A program made the translations under genes and the position numbers. The notes beneath the pieces are model-generated. The model was given only the letters and a program-made list of their open reading frames with translations, had not been told where the DNA came from and searched no databases. DNA of 64,000 nt, from the NCBI RefSeq assembly GCF_004214815.1, contig NZ_CP035926.1, forward strand, positions 1,612,001 through 1,676,000, written 5' to 3'. Below, one piece after another: positions 26,698 to 35,705 of the stretch. The stretch is from Aliarcobacter thereius LMG 24486 (GTDB taxonomy: Bacteria; Campylobacterota; Campylobacteria; Campylobacterales; Arcobacteraceae). The first letter of the stretch is position 1, and each line of letters begins with the position of its first letter.

Positions 26698-26970
26698 ATG
26701 GCAGTTTTAATTACTGATACATGTATTAGTTGTGATGCATGTTTAGATGAATGTCCTGTTGGTGCAATAGTTGATAATGATGATAATCCAACTGGTGAAG
26801 ATGTATACTATGTATATAAAGATAAATGTGTAGAGTGTGTTGGTCATAATGATGCACCAGCATGTGCTGATGCCTGTCCAACAGAAGGCTGTATAGTTTG
26901 GGATGAAGTTGGTTCTAGTAAAATAGAAAAAGAAGATAGAGGTGAAGTTGGTGATGCAGTTATTGATTAA
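26698..26970 (+). CDS. fdxA: 2[4Fe-4S] ferredoxin
   Basis: The 90-residue protein binds two [4Fe-4S] clusters: CISCDACLDECP (about residues 9-20) and a second set with CVECVGHNDAPACADACP, where the spacing between the second and third cysteine is lengthened as in ferredoxins of the Allochromatium type. It carries electrons for enzymes such as pyruvate or 2-oxoglutarate oxidoreductases. An in-frame ATG exists at 26686, but ATG at 26698 is better because GGAG at 26688-26691 lies 6 bases before it. Confidence 0.9.
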   Translation: MAVLITDTCISCDACLDECPVGAIVDNDDNPTGEDVYYVYKDKCVECVGHNDAPACADACPTEGCIVWDEVGSSKIEKEDRGEVGDAVID

Positions 26971-27005
26971 TATGAGATAACTTGCTTTTTTATAACTTTT
27001 TTAGA

Positions 27006-27011
27006 TATAAT
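27006..27011 (+). promoter_or_regulatory. -10 box of the ndk-yceD-rpmF-plsX-fabH operon
   Basis: TATAAT lies 32 bases before the ndk ATG, followed by an AGAGGA ribosome site. No -35 element is evident. Confidence 0.5.
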
Positions 27012-27043
27012 CCGCGACTAAAAAAACAAAGAGGAATTTAAAG

Positions 27044-27457
27044 ATGGAAAGAACACTATCAATAATCAAACCAGACGCAGTTGCAAAAAATGTAGTTGGA
27101 AAAATCTTAGATAGATTTGAATCAGCTGGATTAAAAATTGCAGCTACAAGAAAAATGCAACTTTCAAAAGCTGATGCAGAAGCATTTTATGCAGTTCATG
27201 CAAGTAGACCTTTTTTCAAAGATTTAGTTGAATTTATGATTTCTGGACCAGTTGTAGTATCTGTTTTAGAAGGAACAAATGCTATGGCAAAAAATAGAGA
27301 TTTAATGGGTGCAACAAACCCTAAAGAAGCTGCTGCTGGAACAATCAGAGCAGATTTTGCAGAATCAATTGATGCAAATGCAGTTCACGGAAGTGACTCT
27401 TTAGAAAATGCTGCAATTGAAATTGCATTCTTCTTCTCTTCAAGAGAAATTTGCTAA
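27044..27457 (+). CDS. ndk: Nucleoside diphosphate kinase
   Basis: Ndk balances nucleoside triphosphate pools by phosphate transfer through a histidine. The 137-residue protein has [12 protein letters not shown] at the N-terminus and the active-site His115 in NAVHGSDS. Its length is that of the short bacterial form. It starts a tight five-gene plus-strand operon with yceD, rpmF, plsX and fabH. Confidence 0.96.
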   Translation: MERTLSIIKPDAVAKNVVGKILDRFESAGLKIAATRKMQLSKADAEAFYAVHASRPFFKDLVEFMISGPVVVSVLEGTNAMAKNRDLMGATNPKEAAAGTIRADFAESIDANAVHGSDSLENAAIEIAFFFSSREIC

Positions 27458-27464
27458 TTTCTAA

Positions 27465-27839
27465 ATGAAAATAGAGTTTAAAAAAGTACCTCAAGATAAA
27501 AAAGAGTTAAATACTTCTTTTGATTCAGTCAAAATTGAAGGTACTTTTTGTAGAATTTCATCTACTTTAGTAAAAATAGAAGCAAAACTAAAAGGTGAAA
27601 TCACAGTTGATTGTTCTAGATGCCCAAATGAGCTTAAAATAAATCTTAACGAAGAGTTAAATCTTCTTATAAGTAATGGAATTTTTAAAGGTATTGAGGA
27701 TGATTTTTTAGTAATTGAAGTTGATGAAGTAATTGACTTTGATTCTATAATAGAGAGCGAAATCAACAGCATAAAAAGTGATTACTATTTATGCAATAGT
27801 TGTGAAAATAGTTCTACTATATTTGAACAAGAATTTTAA
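27465..27839 (+). CDS. yceD: DUF177 family protein (YceD-like)
   Basis: The 124-residue protein has a CSRCPNEL segment in the middle and a CNSCEN pair near the end, the two cysteine pairs of DUF177 proteins. The family is nearly always found directly upstream of rpmF, as here, and in plants is linked to 23S rRNA accumulation; its molecular role in bacteria is unclear. It begins 7 bases after ndk with only a weak ribosome site, so coupling to ndk translation is likely. Confidence 0.85.
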   Translation: MKIEFKKVPQDKKELNTSFDSVKIEGTFCRISSTLVKIEAKLKGEITVDCSRCPNELKINLNEELNLLISNGIFKGIEDDFLVIEVDEVIDFDSIIESEINSIKSDYYLCNSCENSSTIFEQEF

Positions 27840-27851
27840 AAGGAGATTAAT

Positions 27852-28004
27852 ATGGCAGTACCAAAAAGAAGAGTGTCACACTCAAGAGCAGCAAAAAGAA
27901 GAACGCACTATAAAATTACATTAAAAAGACCAGTAAAAGATAGTGATGGGTCATTTAAAATGCCTCATATGATAAATCCAAACACTGGTGAATATAAAAA
28001 CTAA
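27852..28004 (+). CDS. rpmF: 50S ribosomal protein L32
   Basis: This 50-residue protein begins [17 protein letters not shown], the conserved start of bacterial L32, and ends [14 protein letters not shown] lies at 27841-27845, six bases before the ATG. The zinc cysteine pairs present in some L32 proteins are absent. It lies between yceD and plsX, the usual location, and its stop overlaps the plsX start as TAATG. Confidence 0.95.
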   Translation: MAVPKRRVSHSRAAKRRTHYKITLKRPVKDSDGSFKMPHMINPNTGEYKN

Positions 28005-29029
28005 TGATTAAAATAGCAATAGATGCAATGGGTGGGGACTTTGGTCCCGAACCAATAATGGAAGGTTTAATCTTAGCCATTAGAAACAATAACAACTTTA
28101 CAGCACTTGCTGTTGGTGATAAAGATATTTTATCAAAACTAATTCCCCCTGCTTTTAGCTCAAGAATAGAAATCATTGATACTAAAGATGTAATTAGTAT
28201 GAATGATCATGCCACTGATGCATTAAAAAGAAAAGAGTCAACAATTTATAAAGCTATTGATTTAGTAAGAGAAGGAAAAGCTGATGCTGTTGTATCTGCT
28301 GGTCATTCTGGTGCTTCAATGTCTTTAGCAACTCTAAGAATTGGAAGAATAAAAGGTGTTTCAAGACCTGCAATCGCTACTCTTATGCCAACAAGTGAAA
28401 ATCAAAATACTTTAGTATTGGATGTTGGAGCAAATGTAGATAGTGATGCTAGAAACTTATTTGAGTTTGCTGTTATGGGACAAGCATACGCTCAAACTGT
28501 TTTAAGACTTGATGAACCAATTGTTGGTCTTTTAAGCAATGGAGAAGAAGAGAGTAAAGGAAATGAAGTAACTAAAGAAGCATATAAAATGCTAAAAAGA
28601 GTTCCAAACTTTGCTGGGAATGTTGAGGGTAATGATATTTTTAAAGGCACAGTTGATGTTGTTGTTTGTGATGGTTTTGTAGGAAATATTCTATTAAAAA
28701 CTGCAGAAGGTGTTGCAGATACAATAGGAAAAATCATTAAAAAGAATTTAAAAAGATCTCTTATTTCGATTGCTGGTGCTGTTTTAATGCAAAAAGTATT
28801 CAAAAATCTAAAAGTAAGAGTAGATTATGCAGAGTATGGAGGTGCTCCTCTTTTAGGAGTAAAAGCTCCTGTTATTATATCTCATGGGAAATCAAATCCT
28901 AAAGCTATAAAAAATGCAATATTTCAAGCACTTTTATCTGCTAGTTCAAACTTAGAAGATATAATTGAACAAAGATTAATAAAATACTCTGTTAAAGAAG
29001 AATGTAGTACAGAAAGTACTACTAATTAA
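28004..29029 (+). CDS. plsX: Phosphate acyltransferase PlsX
   Basis: PlsX makes acyl-phosphate from acyl-ACP for phospholipid synthesis. The 341-residue protein starts [13 protein letters not shown] and has SAGHSGASM (about 96-104), LDVGANVD (138-145) and VCDGFVGNI (223-231), all family hallmarks. The ATG overlaps the rpmF stop by one base (TAATG), and fabH follows 9 bases later. This is the classic rpmF-plsX-fabH lipid cluster. Confidence 0.96.
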   Translation: MIKIAIDAMGGDFGPEPIMEGLILAIRNNNNFTALAVGDKDILSKLIPPAFSSRIEIIDTKDVISMNDHATDALKRKESTIYKAIDLVREGKADAVVSAGHSGASMSLATLRIGRIKGVSRPAIATLMPTSENQNTLVLDVGANVDSDARNLFEFAVMGQAYAQTVLRLDEPIVGLLSNGEEESKGNEVTKEAYKMLKRVPNFAGNVEGNDIFKGTVDVVVCDGFVGNILLKTAEGVADTIGKIIKKNLKRSLISIAGAVLMQKVFKNLKVRVDYAEYGGAPLLGVKAPVIISHGKSNPKAIKNAIFQALLSASSNLEDIIEQRLIKYSVKEECSTESTTN

Positions 29030-29038
29030 GGAAAAATT

Positions 29039-30040
29039 ATGAAATATGCAGCTTTTAGATCTATTGGAGCTTATATTCCACCAAAAATTATGACTAATGC
29101 TGATTTTGAAAAAATCATTGATACAAGTGATGAATGGATTACAAAAAGAACTGGAATAAAAGAAAGAAGATTAGCTGAAGACAATGAAGCTTCTTCAGAT
29201 TTAGGTGCTAAAGCTGCATTACAAGCAATTCAAAGAGCTGGTATCAATAAAGATGAAATTGATTTAGTTATTTGTGCTACTGTTACACCTGATTATTTAT
29301 GTATGCCCTCAACTGCTTGTTTAATATCATCAAAAATTGGTATAAAAGATGTAATGGCATTTGATGTTAGTGCTGCATGTACTGGTTTTGTATATATTTT
29401 AAATATTGCAAAAGCTTTTATAGAATCTGGTTTAAAAAAGAATATTCTTCTTGTTGGAGCAGAAAAATATAGTTCTATTTTAAATTATGAAGATAGAACA
29501 ACTTGCTTTATTTTTGGTGATGGAGCAGGAGCTGCGATTATTAGTGCAACAGATGATAAAAATGAAGCAATAATTGATGTTTCATGTTCAAGTGATGGAA
29601 ACTATGAAGACCTAATTAAAACAGCTGGTGGCGGAAGTAAACATCCATGTTCACAAGAAGTTTTAGATGCAAAAATGTCTTGTATCTCTATGAAAGGTAA
29701 TGAAACTTTTAAACTTGCTGTTAAAACATTAACAGCTGATGTTATAAATATGCTAAAAAAACATAATCTTTCAAATCAAGATATCACTCATTTTATTCCA
29801 CATCAAGCAAATTATAGAATAATAAAAGCTGTTGGAGAGTCTTTAAATTTAAATGAAGAGCAAACAGTTGTAACTGTTGATAAATATGGAAATACTTCAG
29901 CTGCTTCAATTCCTATGGCTATGAACTATGCTTATGAACAAGGAAAACTTAAAAAAGGTGATACAATACTTTTTGATGCTTTTGGTGGTGGACTTACTTG
30001 GGGTTCTGCATTATTTAAATTTGCTCCTAAAGAGAAATAA
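29039..30040 (+). CDS. fabH: 3-oxoacyl-ACP synthase III
   Basis: FabH condenses acetyl-CoA with malonyl-ACP to start fatty acid synthesis. In the 333-residue protein the catalytic Cys114 lies in AACTGF, the His in PHQANYRI and the Asn in YGNTSAASIP. IDTSDEWITKRTGI is at 27-40. AAGGA precedes the ATG. It is the last gene of the operon, followed by a terminator at 30045-30068. Confidence 0.97.
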   Translation: MKYAAFRSIGAYIPPKIMTNADFEKIIDTSDEWITKRTGIKERRLAEDNEASSDLGAKAALQAIQRAGINKDEIDLVICATVTPDYLCMPSTACLISSKIGIKDVMAFDVSAACTGFVYILNIAKAFIESGLKKNILLVGAEKYSSILNYEDRTTCFIFGDGAGAAIISATDDKNEAIIDVSCSSDGNYEDLIKTAGGGSKHPCSQEVLDAKMSCISMKGNETFKLAVKTLTADVINMLKKHNLSNQDITHFIPHQANYRIIKAVGESLNLNEEQTVVTVDKYGNTSAASIPMAMNYAYEQGKLKKGDTILFDAFGGGLTWGSALFKFAPKEK

Positions 30041-30044
30041 TTTT

Positions 30045-30068
30045 ATAAAGCTACAAAAGTAGCTTTAT
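30045..30068. terminator. Stem-loop between fabH and the SspB-like gene
   Basis: Ten-base arms ATAAAGCTAC (30045-30054) and GTAGCTTTAT (30059-30068) close an AAAA loop between convergent gene ends. The flanking T-runs are short on both strands. Confidence 0.6.
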
Positions 30069-30074
30069 CTTCTC

Positions 30075-30506
30075 CTACAAGAACTTCTTATTTTTTGGAT
30101 TATTTTTAAATAATTCAAATGAATCTTTTTTCTTTTTAATATCTTTTTTATGTGTTGCGACAAGATTTATAGCAACAATATTCTCTTCTACTATAACTTG
30201 TAATATTGAATAAAATGGAATACTTACTAAACTTCCAAAATTATTTTCACCAAATCCTGCCTCAAAAAACAATCTATCATCTTTTATAAAAGATGATTCA
30301 AAAGTATATCCAGCTAATGAAAATAAAGAAAAATTACTTAAATTTTCTTTTATACCTTTTGGTAAATCTGGATTAAATTTTATATCTTGAAGATTAGCTA
30401 CTATTCCAAAATATATCTTTTTTTCAAGAAGTAAACTAATAATATTTTGAATATTATTAGTACTTATTTCACTAAAATTATCACTATTTAAAATCTCTTT
30501 TAACAT
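30075..30506 (-). CDS. SspB-like protein (ClpXP adaptor fold), unproven
   Basis: I do not know this 143-residue protein by name. Its core FFEAGFGENNFGSLVSIPF and ILQVIVEEN (residues 80-109) follows the same pattern as SspB (FNARFG, VSVP, a helix, EN). The N-terminal ISLLLEKKIYFGIVANL also matches SspB helix 1 and strand 1. A basic linker leads to the tail NPKNKKFL, reminiscent of the ClpX-binding tail of SspB. SspB hands ssrA-tagged peptides to ClpXP. ATG at 30506 was chosen (GAGG six bases upstream) over an in-frame GTG at 30518. It follows two dynamin-like genes; the DLP stop ends one base before the start. Confidence 0.55.
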   Translation of the reverse strand: MLKEILNSDNFSEISTNNIQNIISLLLEKKIYFGIVANLQDIKFNPDLPKGIKENLSNFSLFSLAGYTFESSFIKDDRLFFEAGFGENNFGSLVSIPFYSILQVIVEENIVAINLVATHKKDIKKKKDSFELFKNNPKNKKFL

Positions 30507-30507
30507 T

Positions 30508-32526
30508 TTAAACCTCACTTTTTACAATATCTAAATCTTCAATTTTATTTAAATATTGCTCTTTTTTATCTAGTATAAATTTTACTCTATCTTCATTTAT
30601 ATTCAAATATTGTTCTTTTGAATATTTTATAATTTTGAAAAGATAATTTCTTTTTGAAGTTAAAAAATCTTCAATCTTTTCAAAAGCAAAATTTGCTTTT
30701 AATTTTGCAACTATTTCATCTTCTCTTGGATGATTAATTGAAAATCTTGTAGGCTCTTTTTTATATAACTCTTCTGATTCTACTATTTGTTGTTCAAAGT
30801 GTGCAATTGTTGCTTGAGTTACTTGAATGTATGAATAAGATAAAGCTCCATTAAAATATGCAAACTTCTTTCTAAGTGCTGAAATATTTTCTAAAATAGC
30901 CTTATGAAACTCTCTTAAAACATTCTCATATACTTTTGCTGCAAAGTGTCTTGTATTTGAGAACTCAACATCAGAAGCTATTTCTCTGTTTTTTTTCATT
31001 AATTCATACGGTTCTTGCCACTTAACAACATCATTCCTAATTAATCTATAAACATCTCTAAATGCTTCATCTGTATCTAGTTCAATATTTTTTAAAAGTC
31101 TAATTGATTTTTTAAACATCTTATCTACTGTTTGATCATCATAAAAAAGTGCTTTATATACAGAATCACTATCTATCCAAAGAGTTTCATATTCTACTCT
31201 TTCAATTTTTTGTCCTAAAATAGATTTGCTCTCTTCAAATCTTACAGCTTTTTTAGTTTTTATATTTTTAAATGTTTCATTTGCAATCTTTTCCATAATT
31301 GAAATAAGAGAATTATAGATAGTAAAAAGCTCTTTTGAATACTTTGATAGTATTTCATCAAATGCTTTTAAAACTTTATCTTCTAGCTCATTTAAAACTA
31401 CAACCAAAGCATCATATACTTTTAAAATTGTTTCATACTCTTTTATCAAAATATCACAAAAAGATCTTAAATCTTTTTTAATTGCAAACTCTTTAGCTTC
31501 TGAAGCTTGTGGTCTTATAACATTTTCAATAAAATCAATAACTTCTTGTATATTTGACTCTTCAAGAAGTTCTGTATTTTTTACTGTATCTTTATTTTTT
31601 ATTTTCTCTATTGTTTTTTTATGTTCATTCAAAAGATTTTCAAATCTATTTTCATCTTCAAGAGATTTTAATTCATTTTTTAAAAGATTTATGAAATCTC
31701 TGTTTTCATCTTCGATTAAAACTTCTTTCTCTTTTGCTCTTCCTTCTAAAGCTTTTATTGCAGAAATAGGTACAACTTTTGCAAAATATTTATTAAATTT
31801 ATCTTCTACATATTTTGTAGTTGTTATAACTTGTTCAGGGCTTAATTTATCTTTTTGATTTAAAACACAAAGAGATTTATTTTTAAAATGCTCCATATAC
31901 TCTTCTAAAACTTGTGCTTCAGACAATTTTCCAGCATTATCAATAAGTGTAAGCCAAATAATTCCACCAACATCTTTTAAAACTCTTCTTGTAACATCGG
32001 TATCACTTTGTGATTGTGAGTTAAGTCCAGGAGTATCTACAAATGATATCTCTTTTAAAATTGGCATTGGTGCATATAGTGTAAGATATTTGATATTTTT
32101 CATATCATCTTGTCTTTGGTCAGTAAAATCTGCAATACTTTCAATCGGAGCATATTCAGTTGCTCCTGAATGATATGTGATTTTTAATTTATATTCATCA
32201 CCATAATTTATAAAATTTACTTTTGAAGTAACAGGAGTTATTCCTGTTGGTAAAATATTTCTAGATAATATTGCATTTAGGAATGTAGATTTACCTGCAC
32301 TAAATTGTCCTGTAATAGCAACTTCCATAGGATATCTAGCTCTTCTTAATTGTTTATTTAATATATTTTTTAATTCTGTTGATGGAAAAAACTTCTCATC
32401 TAAAAGTTTATCAATTGTTTTTTTAATATCTCCAACTAATCCATCTTCATATATTATCTCTTCAACTAAATCTTGTGCTTTATACTCTTCTATGAAATTC
32501 TTTAAAATATTTAGATTTATACTCAT
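30508..32526 (-). CDS. Dynamin-like GTPase, short member of a tandem pair
   Basis: The 672-residue protein has a dynamin-type GTPase domain: P-loop GQFSAGKS at 73-80, a switch threonine in TPVTSK (97-102), DTPG at 164-167 and NQKD at 223-226. Long helical, coiled-coil-rich regions follow to the C-terminus. The pair matches the tandem dynamin-like proteins next to frdCAB in Campylobacter jejuni (Cj0411/Cj0412), reported to form a membrane-tethering hetero-oligomer. The ATG overlaps the stop of the longer partner (ATGA), so the two are made together. A role in membrane bridging or remodelling follows from the family. Confidence 0.9.
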   Translation of the reverse strand: MSINLNILKNFIEEYKAQDLVEEIIYEDGLVGDIKKTIDKLLDEKFFPSTELKNILNKQLRRARYPMEVAITGQFSAGKSTFLNAILSRNILPTGITPVTSKVNFINYGDEYKLKITYHSGATEYAPIESIADFTDQRQDDMKNIKYLTLYAPMPILKEISFVDTPGLNSQSQSDTDVTRRVLKDVGGIIWLTLIDNAGKLSEAQVLEEYMEHFKNKSLCVLNQKDKLSPEQVITTTKYVEDKFNKYFAKVVPISAIKALEGRAKEKEVLIEDENRDFINLLKNELKSLEDENRFENLLNEHKKTIEKIKNKDTVKNTELLEESNIQEVIDFIENVIRPQASEAKEFAIKKDLRSFCDILIKEYETILKVYDALVVVLNELEDKVLKAFDEILSKYSKELFTIYNSLISIMEKIANETFKNIKTKKAVRFEESKSILGQKIERVEYETLWIDSDSVYKALFYDDQTVDKMFKKSIRLLKNIELDTDEAFRDVYRLIRNDVVKWQEPYELMKKNREIASDVEFSNTRHFAAKVYENVLREFHKAILENISALRKKFAYFNGALSYSYIQVTQATIAHFEQQIVESEELYKKEPTRFSINHPREDEIVAKLKANFAFEKIEDFLTSKRNYLFKIIKYSKEQYLNINEDRVKFILDKKEQYLNKIEDLDIVKSEV

Positions 32527-34862
32527 TGATTTAATCCTTTTATATATGTTAAAGTATCCTGCAATTTCTTAATCTTATTGTGAATTTCAATTGATTTTTC
32601 AGCTCTATTTTCATCATTCTCTTTAAAATTATAAAGCTCTTTTTCAAGCATCTCTTCATCACTTTTTACTTTTTGTTCATATGCAATAACTGGTGCATTT
32701 AAAACTTTAAAGAACTCTTCAACTAGTTTTTTACTAAGTGTTTTTGCTTTTACTTGCAAATCTTCTACAATTGGAGAAAATTGTAATTTTATAATATTTT
32801 GAAGTTCTCTTTCAAGTTCATTTAATTTTGACTCTTTTGCACTATTTGTCTCTTTTAAAATTAAGTTTATTAAAACATCATAACTTGTTGTTAAAAAACC
32901 ACTTTTAAAATCCTCTTGAAAAAAACCTCTTGCATCAAAATTATCATTTTTATGTCCTATGCTAAAGCCAAAATCATGATATTTTTGTTCACATTGTTCT
33001 CCAATAGTTTGAGATTTTTTTATAAATTTATATCTATAATCTCTAATAATATCTATTATTCCATCTTTTATAGCAGTTTGAATAATAACTCTTACTCTTT
33101 GTTCATCTGATCTTTTTTTATCTTTTACTAAACTATATTTAACATCATTTAAAACTCTTTGTTTTATTATATTTTGAAGATCAATCAGCTCACTTTGTAA
33201 AAAAGTATCCAATGAATCAATATAGTTTTTTGCATCATTCTTATAAAAACTAATATCCTCTTTTATTCTAAATAGTGATCTCTCTTGTTTTGCCTTTTTA
33301 TCTCTTAAAATATTTAAATCTTTTTCTAGTTCATCTTTTGATTTACCAAGTAGTTTTATTTCATAATTTAAAATATTAATTTGTTTTTCTAATAATTTTA
33401 ATATTTGAACTCTTGCTGACTGTATAAGAAGATCACCTTTTTGTGAGTTTTCTCCAAATAAAGAATCATATAGATAATCTTCTATTTGTGTTATTCCTGT
33501 ATCTTCAAGAGTATATCCTGCGTTTATTGCTTCATCTGCTCTATTTGTTCTATGAAGTAATGCCATATGTCCAGATATTGCAACAAATTTTATACTACTC
33601 AAAATATGATCTATTTGAGAATCTTTATTTTGTGCTTTTAGTTGTCTTTGTATTGATGTTTTTGTATAGTTTATAACTTCTTCAAGATTTTTTTTACTAA
33701 CAGTATCTGCTCTTGTAATTACAACTAAAAGTTTTGTTATATTTTGATATAAAACTGCATCAATTATAAATTCAACATCTTTTAAAGTTGCACTTTGAGA
33801 AACATTCATCAAATGAAGCATAATATCACACTTGCTTATATACTCTTTTGTAATCTCTTCTCTTTGAATAACTGGATCATCAAGACCTGGTGTATCAACT
33901 ATTTCTATTCCATCTTGCAAAAATTTCAAATCACTACCAAGTTCAACATATTTTACAAGATTACATTTTTTTCCACTATGTTCAGCTGATGTATATGATT
34001 TAAGATTATTTATATCAACATCAGCAAATTTTGATTCATCTTTAATATAGTTATTTATTTCACTCCCAAAAACTCTTTTTGTCTCTTCCACAAACTCTTT
34101 CATAGATTCTAAACTATTTGCACTATTTTCTATTTTATTCCACTCTTGTTTATTCCAGAAATATACTTTTGCACTTGGAGTTTTACTATGTTTTACTATT
34201 GTTAAATTTGCTGTTTCAGGAACAACTGCACTTCCTAGAATCTCTTTTCCCATAAGTGCATTTAGCATTGTTGATTTACCTGCACTCATAACACCTGTAA
34301 TTCCAATAGAAAATTTTTTGCTATTTAAATAAGTTTCAATATTTTCTAAATCATTCTTTAACTCTTCATTTTTTATTTGAGTTCTTAAATCTTCTAAGAT
34401 TCTTTCTAATATATCTTTTATATCTTTAAATGCTATTTTCTTAGAACTATCTTCTATATCAACTTTTTTAGTGGTTTTTATCTCTTTATAATCAAATAAA
34501 GATGTAAGCTTTGAGTAGTTTTCATTACTTATTATGTTCTCATCTTTTAAATATAAAAAAGTATTATGAAGATTATCTAAGCTCTCTTTTGTACTATTTT
34601 TTGAGATTATATCAATAATTGAGTATTGAACTTGATTTAATTCATTTATATTTGTAGGACTTTTTATATCCAATTGCCTACAAAGACCTTTAAAAGAATC
34701 AAGATTTATAAATTTTGTATAATTTTTTCTATGTGCACAAAGTATTAATGCAAATACAGTAAAGCTATCTTTCCCTAGCTTATCATCTATATAATTTAAC
34801 TCTTGCTCTTCTTCAAAAACTAATCCATGATAAAGTAAAAAATAATCACTAATTAAACTCAT
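32523..34862 (-). CDS. Dynamin-like GTPase, long member of a tandem pair
   Basis: The 779-residue protein has an N-terminal helical extension of about 140 residues, then a dynamin GTPase domain with P-loop GVMSAGKST at 190-198, DTPG at 323-326 and TRAD at 383-386. Long coiled-coil regions follow (about 480-560 and 690-779). The partner gene overlaps its stop by 4 bases. Upstream is frdB, but a 17-base-stem hairpin at 34892-34932 separates them, so these genes may depend on read-through or on a promoter in the roughly 30 bases before the ATG. Function by family: GTP-driven membrane binding or tethering at the inner membrane. Confidence 0.9.
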   Translation of the reverse strand: MSLISDYFLLYHGLVFEEEQELNYIDDKLGKDSFTVFALILCAHRKNYTKFINLDSFKGLCRQLDIKSPTNINELNQVQYSIIDIISKNSTKESLDNLHNTFLYLKDENIISNENYSKLTSLFDYKEIKTTKKVDIEDSSKKIAFKDIKDILERILEDLRTQIKNEELKNDLENIETYLNSKKFSIGITGVMSAGKSTMLNALMGKEILGSAVVPETANLTIVKHSKTPSAKVYFWNKQEWNKIENSANSLESMKEFVEETKRVFGSEINNYIKDESKFADVDINNLKSYTSAEHSGKKCNLVKYVELGSDLKFLQDGIEIVDTPGLDDPVIQREEITKEYISKCDIMLHLMNVSQSATLKDVEFIIDAVLYQNITKLLVVITRADTVSKKNLEEVINYTKTSIQRQLKAQNKDSQIDHILSSIKFVAISGHMALLHRTNRADEAINAGYTLEDTGITQIEDYLYDSLFGENSQKGDLLIQSARVQILKLLEKQINILNYEIKLLGKSKDELEKDLNILRDKKAKQERSLFRIKEDISFYKNDAKNYIDSLDTFLQSELIDLQNIIKQRVLNDVKYSLVKDKKRSDEQRVRVIIQTAIKDGIIDIIRDYRYKFIKKSQTIGEQCEQKYHDFGFSIGHKNDNFDARGFFQEDFKSGFLTTSYDVLINLILKETNSAKESKLNELERELQNIIKLQFSPIVEDLQVKAKTLSKKLVEEFFKVLNAPVIAYEQKVKSDEEMLEKELYNFKENDENRAEKSIEIHNKIKKLQDTLTYIKGLNQ

Positions 34863-34891
34863 TTTTTCTCCAAGTTTTGTGGGGTTTAAAT

Positions 34892-34932
34892 AAAAAAAGT
34901 TAAATATCCAAAGATGATATTTAACTTTTTTT
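34892..34932 (-). terminator. Strong hairpin terminator between frdB and the dynamin pair
   Basis: A perfect 17-base stem (34892-34908 with 34916-34932) closes a 7-base loop. On the minus strand the stem ends in seven T's. It lies 42 bases after the frdB stop. Confidence 0.8.
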
Positions 34933-34945
34933 ACTTTCTTATATA

Positions 34946-34970
34946 TTTATGAGAGAAAAACTCTCATAAA
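34946..34970 (-). repeat. Stem-loop directly after the frdB stop
   Basis: Ten-base arms TTTATGAGAG (34946-34955) and CTCTCATAAA (34961-34970) close a 5-base loop just past the frdB stop. It has no strong T-run and precedes the longer hairpin, so it may protect the 3' end of the frd mRNA. Confidence 0.55.
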
Positions 34971-34973
34971 TTA

Positions 34974-35705
34974 TTATCTTAGTGCTACTAATTTTCTTCT
35001 TAAGTATGCAATTTTTTCTTGTAAAGGTAAATGCTTTGGACAATGGTCTTCACACGCCATTAATGACATACAACCAAATACTCCATCATCATCTCCAATT
35101 AATTCATAGAAATCTTCAGCAGTTCTGTTATCATGTGGATCTATTTCAAATCTTGCAACTCTATTTAATCCAACTGGACCAACAAAATTTGGTCTCATTA
35201 ACATTGTTCCACAAGAAGCAACACAAATACCACACTCAATACATCTGTCCAATTCAAATGTATCATTTGCAACTTTTGGTTCAACTCTCTCTTCCATTTT
35301 TGCAATGTTAATCTCTTCATTTGTATGAACCCAAGACTCAACTCTTTTACTCATACTATCCATCCATTTACCAGTATTTACCGATAAATCTTTGATTAGT
35401 TCAAAAGCTGGCATTGGCATTAATTGTAGTTTTCCTTTTGGATAGTTTGCTATAAGTGTTCTACAAGCTAATGCTGGTTTTCCATTTACCATCATTCCAC
35501 AACTTCCACAAATTCCAGCTCTACAAACAAAGTCAAATGATAAATCTGGATCATAAAACTCTCTTATTTGTGTTAATGCAATAAAAAGAGTCATACCTGG
35601 TGTTTCTTCTAATTTATAATCAACAAAGTGAGGCTTTGAAACCTTACTTCTTGGATTATATTTTAGAACTGAAATTGTAATTTCTCTACCGTTTTGCGTA
35701 CTCAT
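34974..35705 (-). CDS. frdB: Fumarate reductase iron-sulfur subunit
   Basis: FrdB carries electrons from cytochrome b to the flavin subunit of menaquinol:fumarate reductase. The 243-residue protein has the 2Fe-2S cysteines in [21 protein letters not shown] (about 61-81) and two further clusters around [12 protein letters not shown] (about 153-164) and [10 protein letters not shown]. The ATG overlaps the frdA stop by one base (TAATG). It is the last gene of frdCAB, followed by two hairpins. Confidence 0.96.
   Translation of the reverse strand: MSTQNGREITISVLKYNPRSKVSKPHFVDYKLEETPGMTLFIALTQIREFYDPDLSFDFVCRAGICGSCGMMVNGKPALACRTLIANYPKGKLQLMPMPAFELIKDLSVNTGKWMDSMSKRVESWVHTNEEINIAKMEERVEPKVANDTFELDRCIECGICVASCGTMLMRPNFVGPVGLNRVARFEIDPHDNRTAEDFYELIGDDDGVFGCMSLMACEDHCPKHLPLQEKIAYLRRKLVALR

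Noticed and set aside
30507-30518. GTG start of the SspB-like gene
   Set aside because: The ATG at 30506 has GAGG at ideal spacing; the GTG would lie inside the dynamin gene without a ribosome site.
33443-33676. Open frame opposite the long dynamin-like gene
   Set aside because: It has no ribosome site and is explained by antisense reading of a conserved GTPase gene.
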